A DNA stretch of 64,000 nucleotides from Carex sylvatica (taxonomy: Eukaryota; Streptophyta; Magnoliopsida; Poales; Cyperaceae), in contig CAXKVR010000056.1 of assembly GCA_964058845.1 (NCBI GenBank), forward strand, positions 124,001 to 188,000, read 5' to 3'. Positions within the stretch are counted from its first letter, which is position 1. Each line of letters starts with the position of its first letter. The notes under the pieces were generated by a model. It was not told the origin of the DNA and ran no database searches. It saw only the letters and a list, made by a program, of their open reading frames with translations. Shown piece by piece: positions 11,940 to 23,338 of this stretch. The position numbers and the translations under genes are program-made.

Positions 11940-12911
11940 ATGACTATGCAAGGTGCATGGAGGTCGCAAGGTGCGCAACTCGTTTTTGATGGCGAGAATT
12001 ATGACTATTGGAGTATAAAGATGAAAACCCTCTTGATCTCACAAGATTTATGGGAGATAGTGGAAGAAGGATATGAAGAGAAAAAAGATGAGAAGGGAAA
12101 ATATATTGCTGAGATGTCGAATGAGAAAAAGGAGAATAAGAAGAAAGATGCAAAGACTCTCTATTTGATTCAACAAGCCATCACCGACAAGATTTTCCCA
12201 AGAATAATCGGCACGACAAGTTCAAAAGAAGCATGGCAGATTTTGAAAAATGAGTTTCAAGGTACCGAAAAGGTTAGAGCTGTAAAACTTTTAACTCTTA
12301 AGAGAGATTTTCAGAATTTACAAATGAAGGAGAAAGAGACGTTAAAAGAATATTTTTCTAAGGTGATTGAGTTGGTGCATCAAATTAAAAAATTGGGTGA
12401 AAACTTAACCGATAAATCGGTTTGTGAGAAAATTTTAATTAGTCTCTCTCCCAAGTTTAATTATATTGCGGTCATTATTGAAGAAACTAAAGATCTCTCT
12501 ACTCTTAGTGTACAAGACCTAATGGGTTCTCTTGAAATACATGAGCAAAGGTTAAATAGACCTAGCGACTCTTCTCTAAAAAGTGATTTCCAATCAAAGG
12601 TTCATTTAAAAGAGTCATCTATCCAAAATGTGACCAAAGGGGATAAGTTCCATTGTGATAAAAGTGGAGAAACTAGAACTTGTAATTTTTGTAAAAAATC
12701 GGGTCATGTAGAAAAGAATTGTTGGAATAAGGGAAAGCCTCAATGTTACCACTGCAAAAAATTTGGCCATGTTGAGAAAAATTGTAGGTTGAAAATTAAA
12801 GAGAATGCAAATTATACGAAGGAAGAAAATAGTGATAAAGAGGGTGTTGAAAGTACATTTTATGCATGCCAATCGGCCATTGAAAAAAAAGGAAGATGTG
12901 TGGTATGTTGA
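11940..12911 (+). pseudogene. copia gag (capsid plus two zinc knuckles)
   Basis: The ATG at 11940 is preferred because the upstream part of the frame lacks one. The N-terminal capsid-like region contains FDGENYDYWSIKMKTLL, typical of plant copia gag (DUF4219/UBN2). Two CCHC knuckles follow, CNFCKKSGHVEKNC and CYHCKKFGHVEKNC, both C-x2-C-x4-H-x4-C. The frame ends at 12911, just after an A8 run (12883-12890) where the protease frame takes over, so gag and pol are separated by a frameshift rather than fused as is usual in copia. Confidence 0.88.
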
Positions 12912-14456
12912 TAGTGGGTGTAGCAATCACATGACCGGAGACGAGTCGATATTTTGCAAGCTTGACACGACCGTCACTACTCAAATTATAATGGGTAATG
13001 GTGCGGTTGTGAAGTCAAAGGGAAAAGGCACGATTGTTGTTGCTTTAAAGAAAGGTAAAATGTTAATTCATGATGTGTTGCTTATCCCAGATTTAGCACA
13101 AAATTTACTAAGTGTTGGGCAATTAATTGAGCATGGGCATGCGGTTCACTTTGAGGGTGAATGATGCAAAATTTATGACAAAGTTGAGAAAAAAAAAAGA
13201 ATTGATGGTGGTAGTGAAAATGGAGAAAAATAGAAACTTTCCACTTACACTCAAACCCAAAAAAAATGTTGCCTTGAAAGATGGTGTAGAAGACTTATCT
13301 TGGTTGTGGCACAAAAGGTTTGGGCATGTTAATTTTGAGAGCCTAAAATTATTAAGTAACAAGAATATGGTGTATGAGTTGCCACACATAGAAGAAAAAT
13401 GTGATGTATGTGAAGCTTGCGCTCTCGGTAAAATACACCGGGAGTCATTTCCAAAAGATAAGGCATGGAGGGCAAAGGAACCATTAGAGCTTGTTCATAC
13501 CGATGTGTGCGGTCCTATGAAGACAACCTCGCATGGTGAAAATAGGTACTTTATCACTTTCATTGATGATTTTTCAAGAATGTGTTGGATTTATTTTTTG
13601 AGACAAAAATCAGAGGCTTTTTCAGTTTTTCAAAAAGTTTCAAAGCATAGTTGAAAGGCAAAGTGACCGGTTGATTAAAAAATTGAGAAGTGATAGAGGT
13701 GGTGAATATAATTCTAAGGAGTTTGAAATTTTTTGTGAGGATATCAGCCTAGAAAGACAGTTAACGGTCGGTTTTACACCGGAACAAAATGGAGTTGCCG
13801 AAAGGAAGAATCGAACAATTGTGGAAATTGAGAGAACCATGATGAATGAGAAGGGCTTGCCGATGACATTTTGGACCGAGGCGACATACACGGCGGTTTA
13901 CTTATTAAACCGATGTCCAACAAAGACGGTTGAGAACAAGACACCATTTGAGATGTGGCCCGGTGGTAGAAAGCCATTGGTGAATCACTTGAAGATTTTT
14001 GGCTCCATTTGCTATGCACATGTTCCGAAAGAGATGAGACACAAACTTGAAGACAAAGGTGAGAAATGTGTATTTGCTGGTTATAGCACAAAATCAAAGG
14101 GCTATAGGCTCTTTAGTTTGAAAAGAAATAAGGTGATTATATGTCAGGATGTAATTTTTTATGAGAAAGATAAGTGGGATTGGAAAGAAAAAAATGCAGA
14201 GAATATATTTTTTCCGATTGAAGATGATCTACAAAAGGAGTCAAGTGGTCAACATGAAAGTATCCATGAAGAAGAAAAAAAAACAGAAAAAGAAGAAGAG
14301 CAACCACAATCTCCTACGAAAAATATCGGGTCGAGCTCATCTTCTCCAAGCTCAACTCCAGTAAGATTTAGAAGATTACGTGATATTTGTGCTTCATGTA
14401 ATTTTTGTGTTGTTGAACTTAAATGTTTTGAGCAAGCGGTCAAAGAGGAGGTGTAA
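12892..14456 (+). pseudogene. copia pol remnant: protease and integrase, no RT
   Basis: The protease active site reads WYVDSGCSNHMTG (about 12900). The GAG-pre-integrase zinc motif (HKRFGHVN ... CDVCEACALGK) is at 13310-13430. The integrase catalytic residues are in VHTDVCGPM (about 13495), FIDDFSRMCW (about 13560) and EQNGVAERKNRT (about 13780). The reading shifts frame near an A-run at 13180-13190 and again near 13630-13660. After the integrase C-terminal region (KCVFAGYSTKSKGYR) and a low-complexity E/S-rich linker, the frame reaches CFEQAVKEEV, the usual lead-in to reverse transcriptase, and stops. The remaining about 120 bp before the polypurine tract cannot hold RT or RNase H. Confidence 0.88.
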
Positions 14457-14578
14457 AGAGGAGGTGTGGGTAAACACAATAGAAGAAGAGACAAACAGTC
14501 ATGATAGTTTGGTGCAAAAATACAAGACAAATGAAGAAATTAAAAAAAGGTTGTGACAACCAAAAACATTAAGAGGAG

Positions 14579-14930
14579 TGTTGAAATTAATATTTTTGGT
14601 AAAAGAAAGTAATAAATAAATGGGTCAATTAGTCAAATGATTAGATGAATGTATTTAGAATTTCTAGATAGATTAATTATTTATGTTTTCAAGGGTCATG
14701 TTGGATAGTGCAATTCATGCACTTGATATTTGTGTTGTGTTTAATTATATTTATGTTCTTGAATTTGTAAAATGTCACCATATGACTTATAAATATGAAG
14801 TATGTCATTTGTAAGAGCATCTCAAGATAATAGAAAAAATTTATGCATAAAAGTTCTTCTCTTTTCTATTCCTCTTCTACTAAATATAAAATATATAACA
14901 AAATAACAAAAGACCATGAAGAAGCCAACA
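14579..14930 (+). repeat. 3' LTR of the copia element
   Basis: It begins TGTTGAAATTAATA and ends GAAGCCAACA, followed by the target duplication GCCCC. The polypurine tract AAGAGGAG lies immediately upstream. Confidence 0.94.
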
Positions 14931-15827
14931 GCCCCTCCTTTCTCTCCGTCTATCCGGTGTCTCTCCTGCGACTTGGTGACACCATCGAATTGAGGTAAGA
15001 TAAGGATTAGTTATTTTTTAGCCTCCTTATTTTTTTTTATTAAATCTGAAAAAAAATTGAATTGTCAGGCACATACTATTTTGGTACCTCTATTCTCACC
15101 ATCCACGTCTTTAACAGTGTCGTTACCACCAATTAATTAAACTGAAAATTATCTACATGTACTTTCTATTTGTTTTGGTGAGTCATGTAAGCTTGCTATT
15201 TAGTGACAAAAGGCTATCAATTGGTGTCTAAATTGTTTTACATATCAATTGTTTTACATTTTGAGCTTGTAAATATAATGTCTAAAAGTTAGTTGAACCA
15301 TATTTCATTGATAAAACCATATAAATGACGGCACCCATGTACTAACCAGTATTTTGTAAAAACTATGTCTTTCTTTCAGTCTGCTCTAGTACATATGAAA
15401 TAAATTGAAGATATGAATGTGGAAAAACAAAAGTTAAAAGGGTTTCTTCAACAATAGATGGGTTGTGATAATTATGCAATTCAAGGTGGGTTGTGATAAT
15501 TTTGTCAAATTGAGGTTTGAATTGATATGAAAGTGAGCAAGTGCGGAGGGAGGAACTGCAGCGGCAATTTTGTTCACTGGAGAAAGAGGGAAAGGAAGAA
15601 GAGTCATGGCAACTTCGTTCACGGAAGGAATCAGAAACGATCTCTTAGCACTCTCCATAGGTCACGACTCACGATTTCCTACCTATTTTGTTCACTGGAG
15701 AGGAAAGGAAATATTTTAGCGTCTATTTTGAAAACGAAGAGTTGGAGATGAAAAAATATCTGAACCGTTCATCTGAAATGAAATATGCGGTCCAAGATTT
15801 GGAACAATTCTGGAGCAGAAAATATTG

Positions 15828-16278
15828 AATTTTTTTATAAACCATAATTAACTAAATTATATAATTTAGCAAAGCAGCATGATTGTTTTTTTTTTTTTTA
15901 CAAAAACCACAAAGATCGAATTCTCAATTCGGTCTCCAAATTTTATTTTTTGGAGAGACTGAATTAGAGATTTGGTCTCCACATTTTTCTCTGTTTCGGC
16001 CCCTATTTCGATCTGTTTCGGCCTGTTTTGGCTCCTATTTCGACTTTTCGCAAACATCATGTATTTCTGTGATGTATTTCCTCTGTTTCAGCATGTTTCT
16101 GCTAGGGAAAACCTCTGTTTCAGCCAGGAACAAGCTGTTTCTGCCAGGGACAGCCCCTGTTTCAAAATAAAGGGAGACTAAATTGGGGATTCGGTCTTTG
16201 TGATTTTTGTAAAAAAAAAAGCAATTATGCTGGTTTGCTAAATATAGTTTAGTTAATTATGGTTTATAAAAAAAATAT
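15828..16278. mobile_element. Mutator-type MITE with 9-bp target duplication
   Basis: AAAATATTG flanks it exactly at 15819-15827 and 16279-16287. The terminal inverted repeats run TTTATAAACCATAATTAACT at the left and AGTTAATTATGGTTTATAAA at the right, continuing past the GCAAAGCAGCATGATTG / AATTATGCTGGTTTGC blocks. The interior is unusual, with repeated CTGTTTC units (about 15990-16165). A 9-bp duplication is the hallmark of Mutator-like elements. Its insertion cuts the right terminus of copy A. Confidence 0.87.
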
Positions 16279-16306
16279 AAAATATTGGTGCATTTGAACC
16301 CTCCTC

Positions 16307-16681
16307 GAGGGATCCAATTACATTTTTTTTTGTAACACCGAATTATACTCTCGATTTTCAACGTTTTCAAAGTTCAAATAGTCTAACCAAACCGTTCAAC
16401 ATGATGGATATATTAAAATGTGCTTGCAAATCAAATTGTATATTTTTTGAATTTTTTTTTGCTATTTATTAAGTATTTAACAAAATTGCTATATTTAGAC
16501 CATTGAATTTTTGTACCCATCTTAATAAATAATAAAAAAAATTCAAAAAAATATAAAATTTGATCTGCAAGCACATTTTAATATATTCATCATGTTGAAT
16601 AGTTTGGATCGACTGTTTGAACTTTGAAAACATAAAATGTAATCCGGTGTCATAAAAAAGAGATATAATTGGATCCTCCTC
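16307..16681. mobile_element. Foldback MITE, core family, copy e
   Basis: The outer arms are GAGGGATCCAATTACA and the inverse ATAATTGGATCCTCC. The core arms contain TGTGCTTGCAAATCAAATT and the inverse AAATTTGATCTGCAAGCACA around ACTTAATAAAT-type sequence. It abuts the right end of copy A, whose terminus (GAACCCTCCTCG) resembles its own. Confidence 0.8.
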
Positions 16682-17252
16682 ATAGATCGAAGGAGAACTT
16701 ACATTAATTATTCAAGGTAGCTAGGCAGCTAACATAGCAGCGTTAAAGTCAATTTATTTTAACAAAGAGGCGTCATAGAAGTGCAATGAAAGAGGAAGAA
16801 ATGGTAAGCCAAGAAAAGTTAATGTAGGCGAAGTTAAAAAATAAAGAAAAGTTAATAATAGAAAAACGAAAAAAAATCCAATAACTAAACTGGTAAATAT
16901 TTTCTTTGCTGTTGAACTGAAAAGCTAACTTTATTATATTAGCTAGGTCAAGGAAATGGGATTAGAAAAAGCTTCTTAACAAAAAAAATTAAACTAAAAA
17001 AAAGTCAAAATATCCACAAGTTCTTTGCATTAAAAAAAGAAATGTATCCACTGGTTCAAAACTTCATGATGCAGTGTATCGCCCCTACTTGATTTAACAA
17101 TATATATATATATATTTTTTTAGAAAGATTTAACAATAATTTTACTCGTACATGGTTATTTGATGGGAAAAAAAAACCTATTTATATTGATGAAAGGCAC
17201 CACAAAATTATAAACAATAACAAAAACCAACATGTCTTTTCATAGAAAAAAT
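16682..17252. other. Intergenic, nothing recognised
   Basis: AT-rich sequence with poly-A patches and a short (TA)n tract (about 17099-17116). No gene or defined repeat. Confidence 0.45.
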
Positions 17253-18014
17253 CAGTGTTTTAATAATCGATTCTTATTCAGCATTCAAAAAGCCACTAAA
17301 TACTGCATATACGGTATGCGTTATCGCCCAATTTATCATTTCAAGCCAAATATTTATTTGTGTTTAAAATTTTCTATATATAATATATTTAATTTTATGC
17401 AAGTCTTATTTTCAAATTTGACTCGTCAAAAAGTTATTTTTGTTTCCAAATTAAAGTTCGAAAATAATCCCAGTTCAATAAATTAAGGCTTCAAATGATG
17501 GTTTGCAATCTATCATGGACAGGGGCCAATTAAGTGCAATCAAATAGAAGTCAGTTGACTTGTATTTATTTTCAAAAGTTTTTTTTTTATAAAGTTTAGA
17601 GTAAAGTATTATTAATATTTTAAAATTGATTATCATTTGTAGCATGAAACGGCCGCATGTTCAGATTTTTATTTGAATTTATATGTTTGGATTTTCAAAT
17701 AAAAATCATAGACATTAACTCTAATAAATATACATAAATATTACAAATAAAAATAAATAAAACACAACATAAATTAGAACAAGCTAACAACTCACAGTAC
17801 AAATTACAAAACTACAATAAGCATAAATAAAATATAAGTGTTCTTATTCGGTTTTTATTCTCTATTCAAAAAAAATCGGCCGAATAGATAATATGCGGAA
17901 AAAAAATATGCAGCCGAATATTCGAAACCGAATATTGGACCGAATACTCATTTTCTATTCAGATTCCAACCTAATACGAATATTCGGCCGACTAAACCGA
18001 TTTTTAAAACACTC
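17253..18014. mobile_element. Non-autonomous hAT-type element
   Basis: The terminal repeats are CAGTGTTTTAATAATCGATT at the left and CCGATTTTTAAAACACTC at the right. The 8-bp flanks are GAAAAAAT (17245-17252) and GAAAAAAC (18015-18022), 7/8 identical. Subterminal CGGCCGAATA/TATTCGG motifs occur near the right end. No transposase is encoded. Confidence 0.72.
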
Positions 18015-18700
18015 GAAAAAACTAAACCAATTTTTGTAAAAATAATTATAGAAGATGCATTAATAAGTTTGTAAGACATGGTCTATGTCAGGACCGAACA
18101 ACATGATCAAGTCATGTGGCTAAAACGATTTAGTTTATAATCAAGTCATGATTGGAGATGACAGAGATATTATAACTGGAGAAGATCAAGTTATATTTTC
18201 TGATAGTTTAGGTCAGTGACAATTTTATAATTTCTTTATCATTTCCAATCAGCTGCTGAAAATTGAAATGAACTGTTATGCGATTAATGAAAAGTTACCT
18301 CTTTTTTTTTTATCAATTCGTTGATTCTCATTAACTCAATTCGAATTTTAAGAAACGAACGGATAGAACGGACATAAACGGGACGGATGGTAATAGTTGT
18401 TCCTTTTTTGATACAAAGTTTTAATGTTTTAAAAAATATATTAATTATTTCTAAATCGCTAATGTAAGGAGATAAAAACACGACCTAAACCCGATATAGT
18501 GTTATGAGTTGACCAGCTCGATATCAAATTAAACGGTCGGATACGGATAGTTATGAGTCTTGCCGTATTCTTATCCGTTAAATTTTTTCGAATACAGATA
18601 CGGATAGTCTCAGATACAGATACAGATCGGATAATTTAGATAATTTTTCAGACTCGGATACGGACGAAATCGGATAATATCCGATCCGTTTACACCCCTA
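18015..18700. other. Intergenic with a truncated TIR-element end
   Basis: The part from about 18530 to 18700 is rich in CGGATACGGATA motifs and ends GATCCGTTTACACCCCTAG, which resembles the terminus of a common class of plant hAT MITEs. No opposite end is found upstream, so only one end remains. It lies exactly where the 5' LTR of the next copia element is cut off. Confidence 0.45.
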
Positions 18701-19017
18701 GCTATAGATCAATCTATGTTATCTCTCTAAAAGATATACAAAAAAAACAAAATACGGAAAGTTAAGAACTTGAATCGGGTATCTCTCTTTGTGCGGAAGA
18801 GAATGTTGCCGCTGCCGCCTCTCTCGATCTCTCTATCGGACTTTGAGGGATTACTTGGAATTCTAAGGACTTTCGTTGATTAACGGTGATTGTGCATCCT
18901 AGAAGATCATAGCTATAGATCAAGGTAACTTTAAATTTTAGATTATAGTTCACTAGAGAATGATAGTAATTTAGGGTTTATATATGCAATTTGGTTCTGC
19001 ATAAAATAAATCCAACA
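18701..19017 (+). repeat. 5' LTR remnant (3' part only)
   Basis: From CTATAGATCAATCTATG to AAATAAATCCAACA it matches the last about 310 bp of the 3' LTR, sharing AGTTAAGAACTTGAATCGGG, TGTGCGGAAGA, and GCTGCCGCCTCTCTCGATCT. The first about 550 bp of the LTR are absent, replaced by sequence ending in TTTACACCCCTAG. Confidence 0.88.
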
Positions 19018-20064
19018 AGTGGTATTAGAGCCTACTTTAGTTGAACTGATTAATTTATGCATAAATAGATTTTGTTAAGATTTCAGAAATTAATTATTTG
19101 AAATTTCTGGTTTGAAGTCAGAGGCGTAACTCTGTTTTTAATTTGGCTTGTGCGTTACTCTGTGTTGACCGAAAGGTTGAATTTTTTGTTTCAAAGTGTT
19201 TGTGCCTAGTTCTGTTTAATTTCCGGTCACGATAGCAACTCTGTTTTATTCGGATCTAACTGTTTTGCGTTACTCTGTTTTATCAAAGGCCAAGCCAATG
19301 AAAATATTTAAAGATTTCGAAATCATTAAGTGATTTCATGATTTCGTATCAGAGTCAAAATTGATTCAATTGACCGAATTATTTAATTAAACTATTTTGT
19401 TTGTTTCCGCTGCATAATTGATTTTCGGCCAATCAATTGAATTTTAGCTAGAACAAAGTTGTTAATTATTCGGCCAGAACATAGGTATAATTTTCGGCCA
19501 GATAAAAGGTATAATAAATTTTGGTTTCCGTAAGACATTATACTGGCCGAATCAGAAACAGAGTAATAATTTGGTTAAATCAAATTTTGATAAAAAAAAT
19601 TTCGGATAATATTAAATCATTATGAAAACTTCAGATTACGATATATTTTAGAAAATGATTAATAAAGATATTATCTTATCAAAGGAAGCTCTCATACCGG
19701 CATTAATTATTTGTCAATTTATACACAAAAAAATATACATATAATATTTAGTTATTGAACTGGTCCAAAGGAAAGACAATAATTAAGTGTTGTATGTGTA
19801 TACTTGTGGTAATGAATAGGTAATAGTCATTAAGTTTTAGATGTAATTAGTTAATCGGCCCAAAAAAAAGTTGACTAATTGACATCAAATGAATTGTTAT
19901 ATTTGATTACTACACCTATTTATCTTAGAATAATAACTGACTCCAAATAGCACTTATTGTTCGAAGATAGACTTAGTTAGTTATTCGGTTATTCGGTTAT
20001 TTTATTTGTTCTTTGTGAATATTTTTCAGCAAAGATTACTGATCTTAAAGCCAGCATCAATAGC

Positions 20065-22631
20065 ATGCCGATGCTGATGGGTTCTAATTACAAGGGTTGG
20101 AAAGATAATCTTGAGATTATCCTTGGGTGCCTTGACCTAGAGATAGCGATGCAGGAGGCCAAACCTACTATGCCTGTTGCAACTAGTTCTGAAAAGGAAT
20201 AAACTGCACATGTACGGTAGATGAGGTCAAATCGCTTGTGTCTCCGGATCATGCAAAATACCATTCTTGAAAGTTTTAGGGGATCAGTTTTTGATTCCAC
20301 TCTTGCTAAAGACTATCTTAAGAAAATTATTGAGTATTTTAAGTATATGATTTTATGCTTATTTTTATACTCTTTTAAACTTTTAAATTTATAAACTTAA
20401 ATATTCAAAGAAATGTTAGTTGCAAGCGCACAATCTATCCTTGTAGTACTTTGGGTATCGATCCACAGAAAAATCGAAAAATATTAGTCTTTAACTTTAT
20501 TGATTAATTTCATATTTTTGCAAGAAAGTAAAATTAAATGAGAAGTTTTGTTCTAACAATCCTAAGTTCGGGTTCAATATCCAGAGGAAGAGTTTTGAAA
20601 CAAAAGTAAAATAGAATCTTGGTTACTTTCAAGAATTTGGAAGATCTAGGGGCATTCGGTCTATAATTCCTTGTTAATTCTATCAACTCGGTATTGTTTA
20701 AATTCATGTATAATTTGATGAGGTTTCTAACCTAAAGTGTTAAAAATGGTAACTTTCGTGAATTAATAACGTGCCTAGATAGTTTCGGATTTCACTGTTG
20801 TTCATCACCCTAGCTATCTAGACCCATTAAGCTCTTGTTAGCCTATTTTCACTAATTATTGATACAAGCATGTTGGTGGATTGGATTAATATTCCTCGGG
20901 TTTTAGGGCTGTCATCATCCTAAAGGGATATTTAACAATTACGTTCACACAAAATACATATCAATACTTAATCAATCTAGGTGCCCTAAGTAAGGGTTTG
21001 ACTTCACTTTCGTTCATCACCAAACCTTAACCCTTAATTTCTATAGTTCCGGGTTTGGATATCAAAGTACGGTCGCTTCTAATCCAAATCCTAAGATATT
21101 TGTGTTCATAATTTGGTACTCTCCTCTCATCCTAACTTCTTTGGATTCTTTGCATTACAAAGAGATTCCAAAGCGGGACTACTTCGATTGCAAGTACTAA
21201 ACTATGCAATCAACACAAATGATAAATCACATAAATTAATAATCAAATCTCATAAAACAATCATAATAAAAATAAATACCCGAATAAGATAAAATTAAAC
21301 AAGTTCATGCATTGACCTAAACTCCTAGAGAGAAAACTAGCCTCTCATAGAGATGTAATAATTCAACTAAAGATTCATTACAAAGATTGGCATAAAAAAA
21401 AGATAAATTAAATAGAGAAATAGATTACACCCTTATTCTTGTCTTCTTAAAATTTTCTTCTTCCTCCTCCTTGAATTGCTTCCTTGATTGCAGACTTTTA
21501 CGCTAAGTATTGGTGGAGAAGAGATTTTGAGAGATGAGATTGATCTTTGCGAAGAGATGCCTTGAATGGGAAAGATCTCCTCCTTTTAAAGCTAAAGTTC
21601 TGCCCAATTTGGAGCCCAGAATGTAGAGTTAATGAGTGCTATCTTTACATATTTTTCAGATTTGTCATGTCTAATTTTAGCCATTGAAACGTGGCCAACA
21701 GTTTTGAAAATAGAAAAACTCATCGAAAATGCATTTTTAGGCTGTCTGAGACCAAAGTGTGTTCACATTATGCTTCTCAAGTTGTAGATCTTCTTGCTAG
21801 TTTTCCGAAAAGTGGTTATATGCCCAAAACGGAGTTATGAGTCAAAAGTTGCGGCTATTTTAAGTTCAAGCTTTAGTTCTGTGTTCTGCTATAGTGCAGC
21901 CAGGCCACCCACACTGGCTGCTACAGTGCGTCCGCACTGCGCTCGGACTTTTTCTAGTGCGACCAGAGTGCGGCTGCATCGATATTCGTGCATCTACATG
22001 GATTTTGATGCATAGCTTATTATACATTTTTAAGATTGACACGCGTCCAGAAATTAATCTAAGTACTTAGTGCGATCGTATCGAAAACTGTGCATCTGCA
22101 CTGGGCATTTTTCTTCATTTTTCTTCATTTCCCTCAAATTAAAACCAAACAAACACAGTAACTTGATTCTAGGTGTATTATATTCTTTTTATATTCAAAA
22201 TACAAGATATTTAACGTTATTTTATGATGAAAATCTAGATCGAATATATATATAATTTATGCTTATCAGAAATTGAGCAAAGGTTTGTTCGGAATGAGAA
22301 GGCTGAGATAGGCATTCTTTTAAACAAACTTTGCACAATGAAGTACAATGGTAAGAGCCATGTCAGGGAGCACATTCTTGAAATGATGCATACCGCTTCA
22401 AAACTGAAGGGACATAAGCTAGATATATCGGATGATATGCTAGTTTATTTGGCCCTTAACGCTCTTCCTGTCTCATTTGGACAGTTCAATGTGAGTTCTA
22501 ACTGTCAGAAAGACTTATGGATAATTAATGAACTCATCTCGCACTGTGTTCAGGAGGAAGAGAGGTTGAAGTCGGACAAGAGCGAAAGCGCAAACATTGC
22601 TTCTACCTCTAAGAGAAAAGGGAAACAGTAA
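20065..22631 (+). pseudogene. copia gag, interrupted by an LTR insertion
   Basis: The 5' part (20065-20327) reads SMPMLMGSNYKGWKDNL and DLEIAMQEAKPTMP, typical copia gag, with in-frame stops near 20200. It breaks after the codons for DYLKK (about 20325) and resumes at 22270 with IEQRFVRNEKAEIG. It then continues through HVREHILEMMHTASKLKGHK to a KRKGKQ end at 22631. The reading across the gap gives a continuous gag once the insertion is ignored. Confidence 0.82.
20331..22268 (-). mobile_element. LTR-like insertion in the copia gag, same family as 815-2451
   Basis: Read on the minus strand it begins TGATAAGCATAAATT (22268) and ends AATACTCA (20331), about 1.94 kb. It shares AGAATCAAGTTACTG with the solo LTR at 815-2451, at the same distance from the start. 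It also shares ATAACTCCGTTTTGGGCATA-type and GATCTACAA motifs, and GGATCGATACCC near the end. It encodes nothing. The expected 5-bp duplication is not clean (GAAAATT at 20322-20328 against GAAATT at 22269-22274), so the exact ends are uncertain by a few bases. Confidence 0.72.
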
Positions 22632-22699
22632 TGTAAGACCAATTCAGATGCTGCAACTACAAGTTCACAGAAGAAGCCAAATAAGGATAAGAAATTGGT

Positions 22700-22880
22700 T
22701 ACCGGATTGGAGCCGAATAAGGAAAGAGTTCAGAGTAGATTTATAAGTATTGAGCATATTGGTACAACTTTCATGCTGGCAGATTCACTGACTAAGGGAT
22801 TGGTACCCAAATAGTTTCACTAGCATGTCGCTCACATGGGTATCTATGTTAAAGAGGATTGTCAGATTTAGTGGGAGTTT
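22700..22880 (+). pseudogene. Scrap of copia RNase H C-terminus
   Basis: The sequence reads ISIEHIGTTFMLADSLTKGL then HVAHMGIYVKEDC. This corresponds to the very end of copia pol (ADxLTK motif), with an internal stop. It follows directly on the gag end, showing that everything between was deleted. Confidence 0.78.
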
Positions 22881-23338
22881 ATATTTTATGTATCATGTTT
22901 TATATGATATACTTTTTTCAGATATCATGCAGTTAACTTTTATATGTATTCTGTAATATGTATGTATCATGCAGTTATTTAGACTTTAGTTATTCAGCTT
23001 TCAGTTATTCAGTTTATTATGCACTCTAAATTTATGATTTACCTCAAAGTCAAATTAAGATAAAGTGACCAAATTAGAGATAGGCATATGGATCACATTG
23101 CATGTAATTTCTAAACTACACATTCCTTCATGATTCATGTCATTCAGTTATGTTTACACTGTGATTTATGTTGGTTTAGTTTCGATTCATGAGACGGATA
23201 CTGCTTAAGTCCTTATAAATATGATTGATGGACAAAATTGGTTGATGACACAAAAGGCTATGACAGCACAGTTTGAGTACTCAATTCAGTTTTATCAATA
23301 TATATTATTCGGATATACATATAGCCCAAGTGAGAGAT

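Larger units (their letters stand above)
11501..14930 (+). mobile_element. Ty1/copia retrotransposon, internally deleted
   Basis: Paired LTRs of 354 and 352 bp (TGTTGAAATT...CCAACA) are bounded by the 5-bp duplication GCCCC (11496-11500 and 14931-14935). The primer binding site TGGTATCAGAGC (11859-11870) is complementary to initiator tRNA-Met, and the polypurine tract AAGAGGAG (14571-14578) abuts the 3' LTR. The order gag, protease, integrase is that of copia. Reverse transcriptase and RNase H are missing and there are several frameshifts, so the copy is non-autonomous. It inserted into copy A. Confidence 0.95.
11228..16300 (+). mobile_element. TIR element with gene-like cargo (Pack-MULE-like), copy A, split by two later insertions
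   Basis: The parts are 11228-11500, 14931-15827 and about 16279-16300. The left arm CTTCGTTTCCAAAATACGC / CTCCAGTGACCAAAAAC is inverse to the right arm GTTCACTGGAGAGGAAAGG / TTGAAAACGAAGAG (15690-15740). Inside, CT-rich sequence with TCGATCCAGCG leads to a consensus-like splice donor, GAATTGAGGTAAGATAAGG (about 14988). It is related to copy B at 32157-33455 along most of its length. The outermost left terminus is lost. Such a layout (5' UTR-like cargo plus an intron start between long TIRs) is typical of Mutator-like elements that captured gene fragments; that classification is an inference. Confidence 0.65.
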
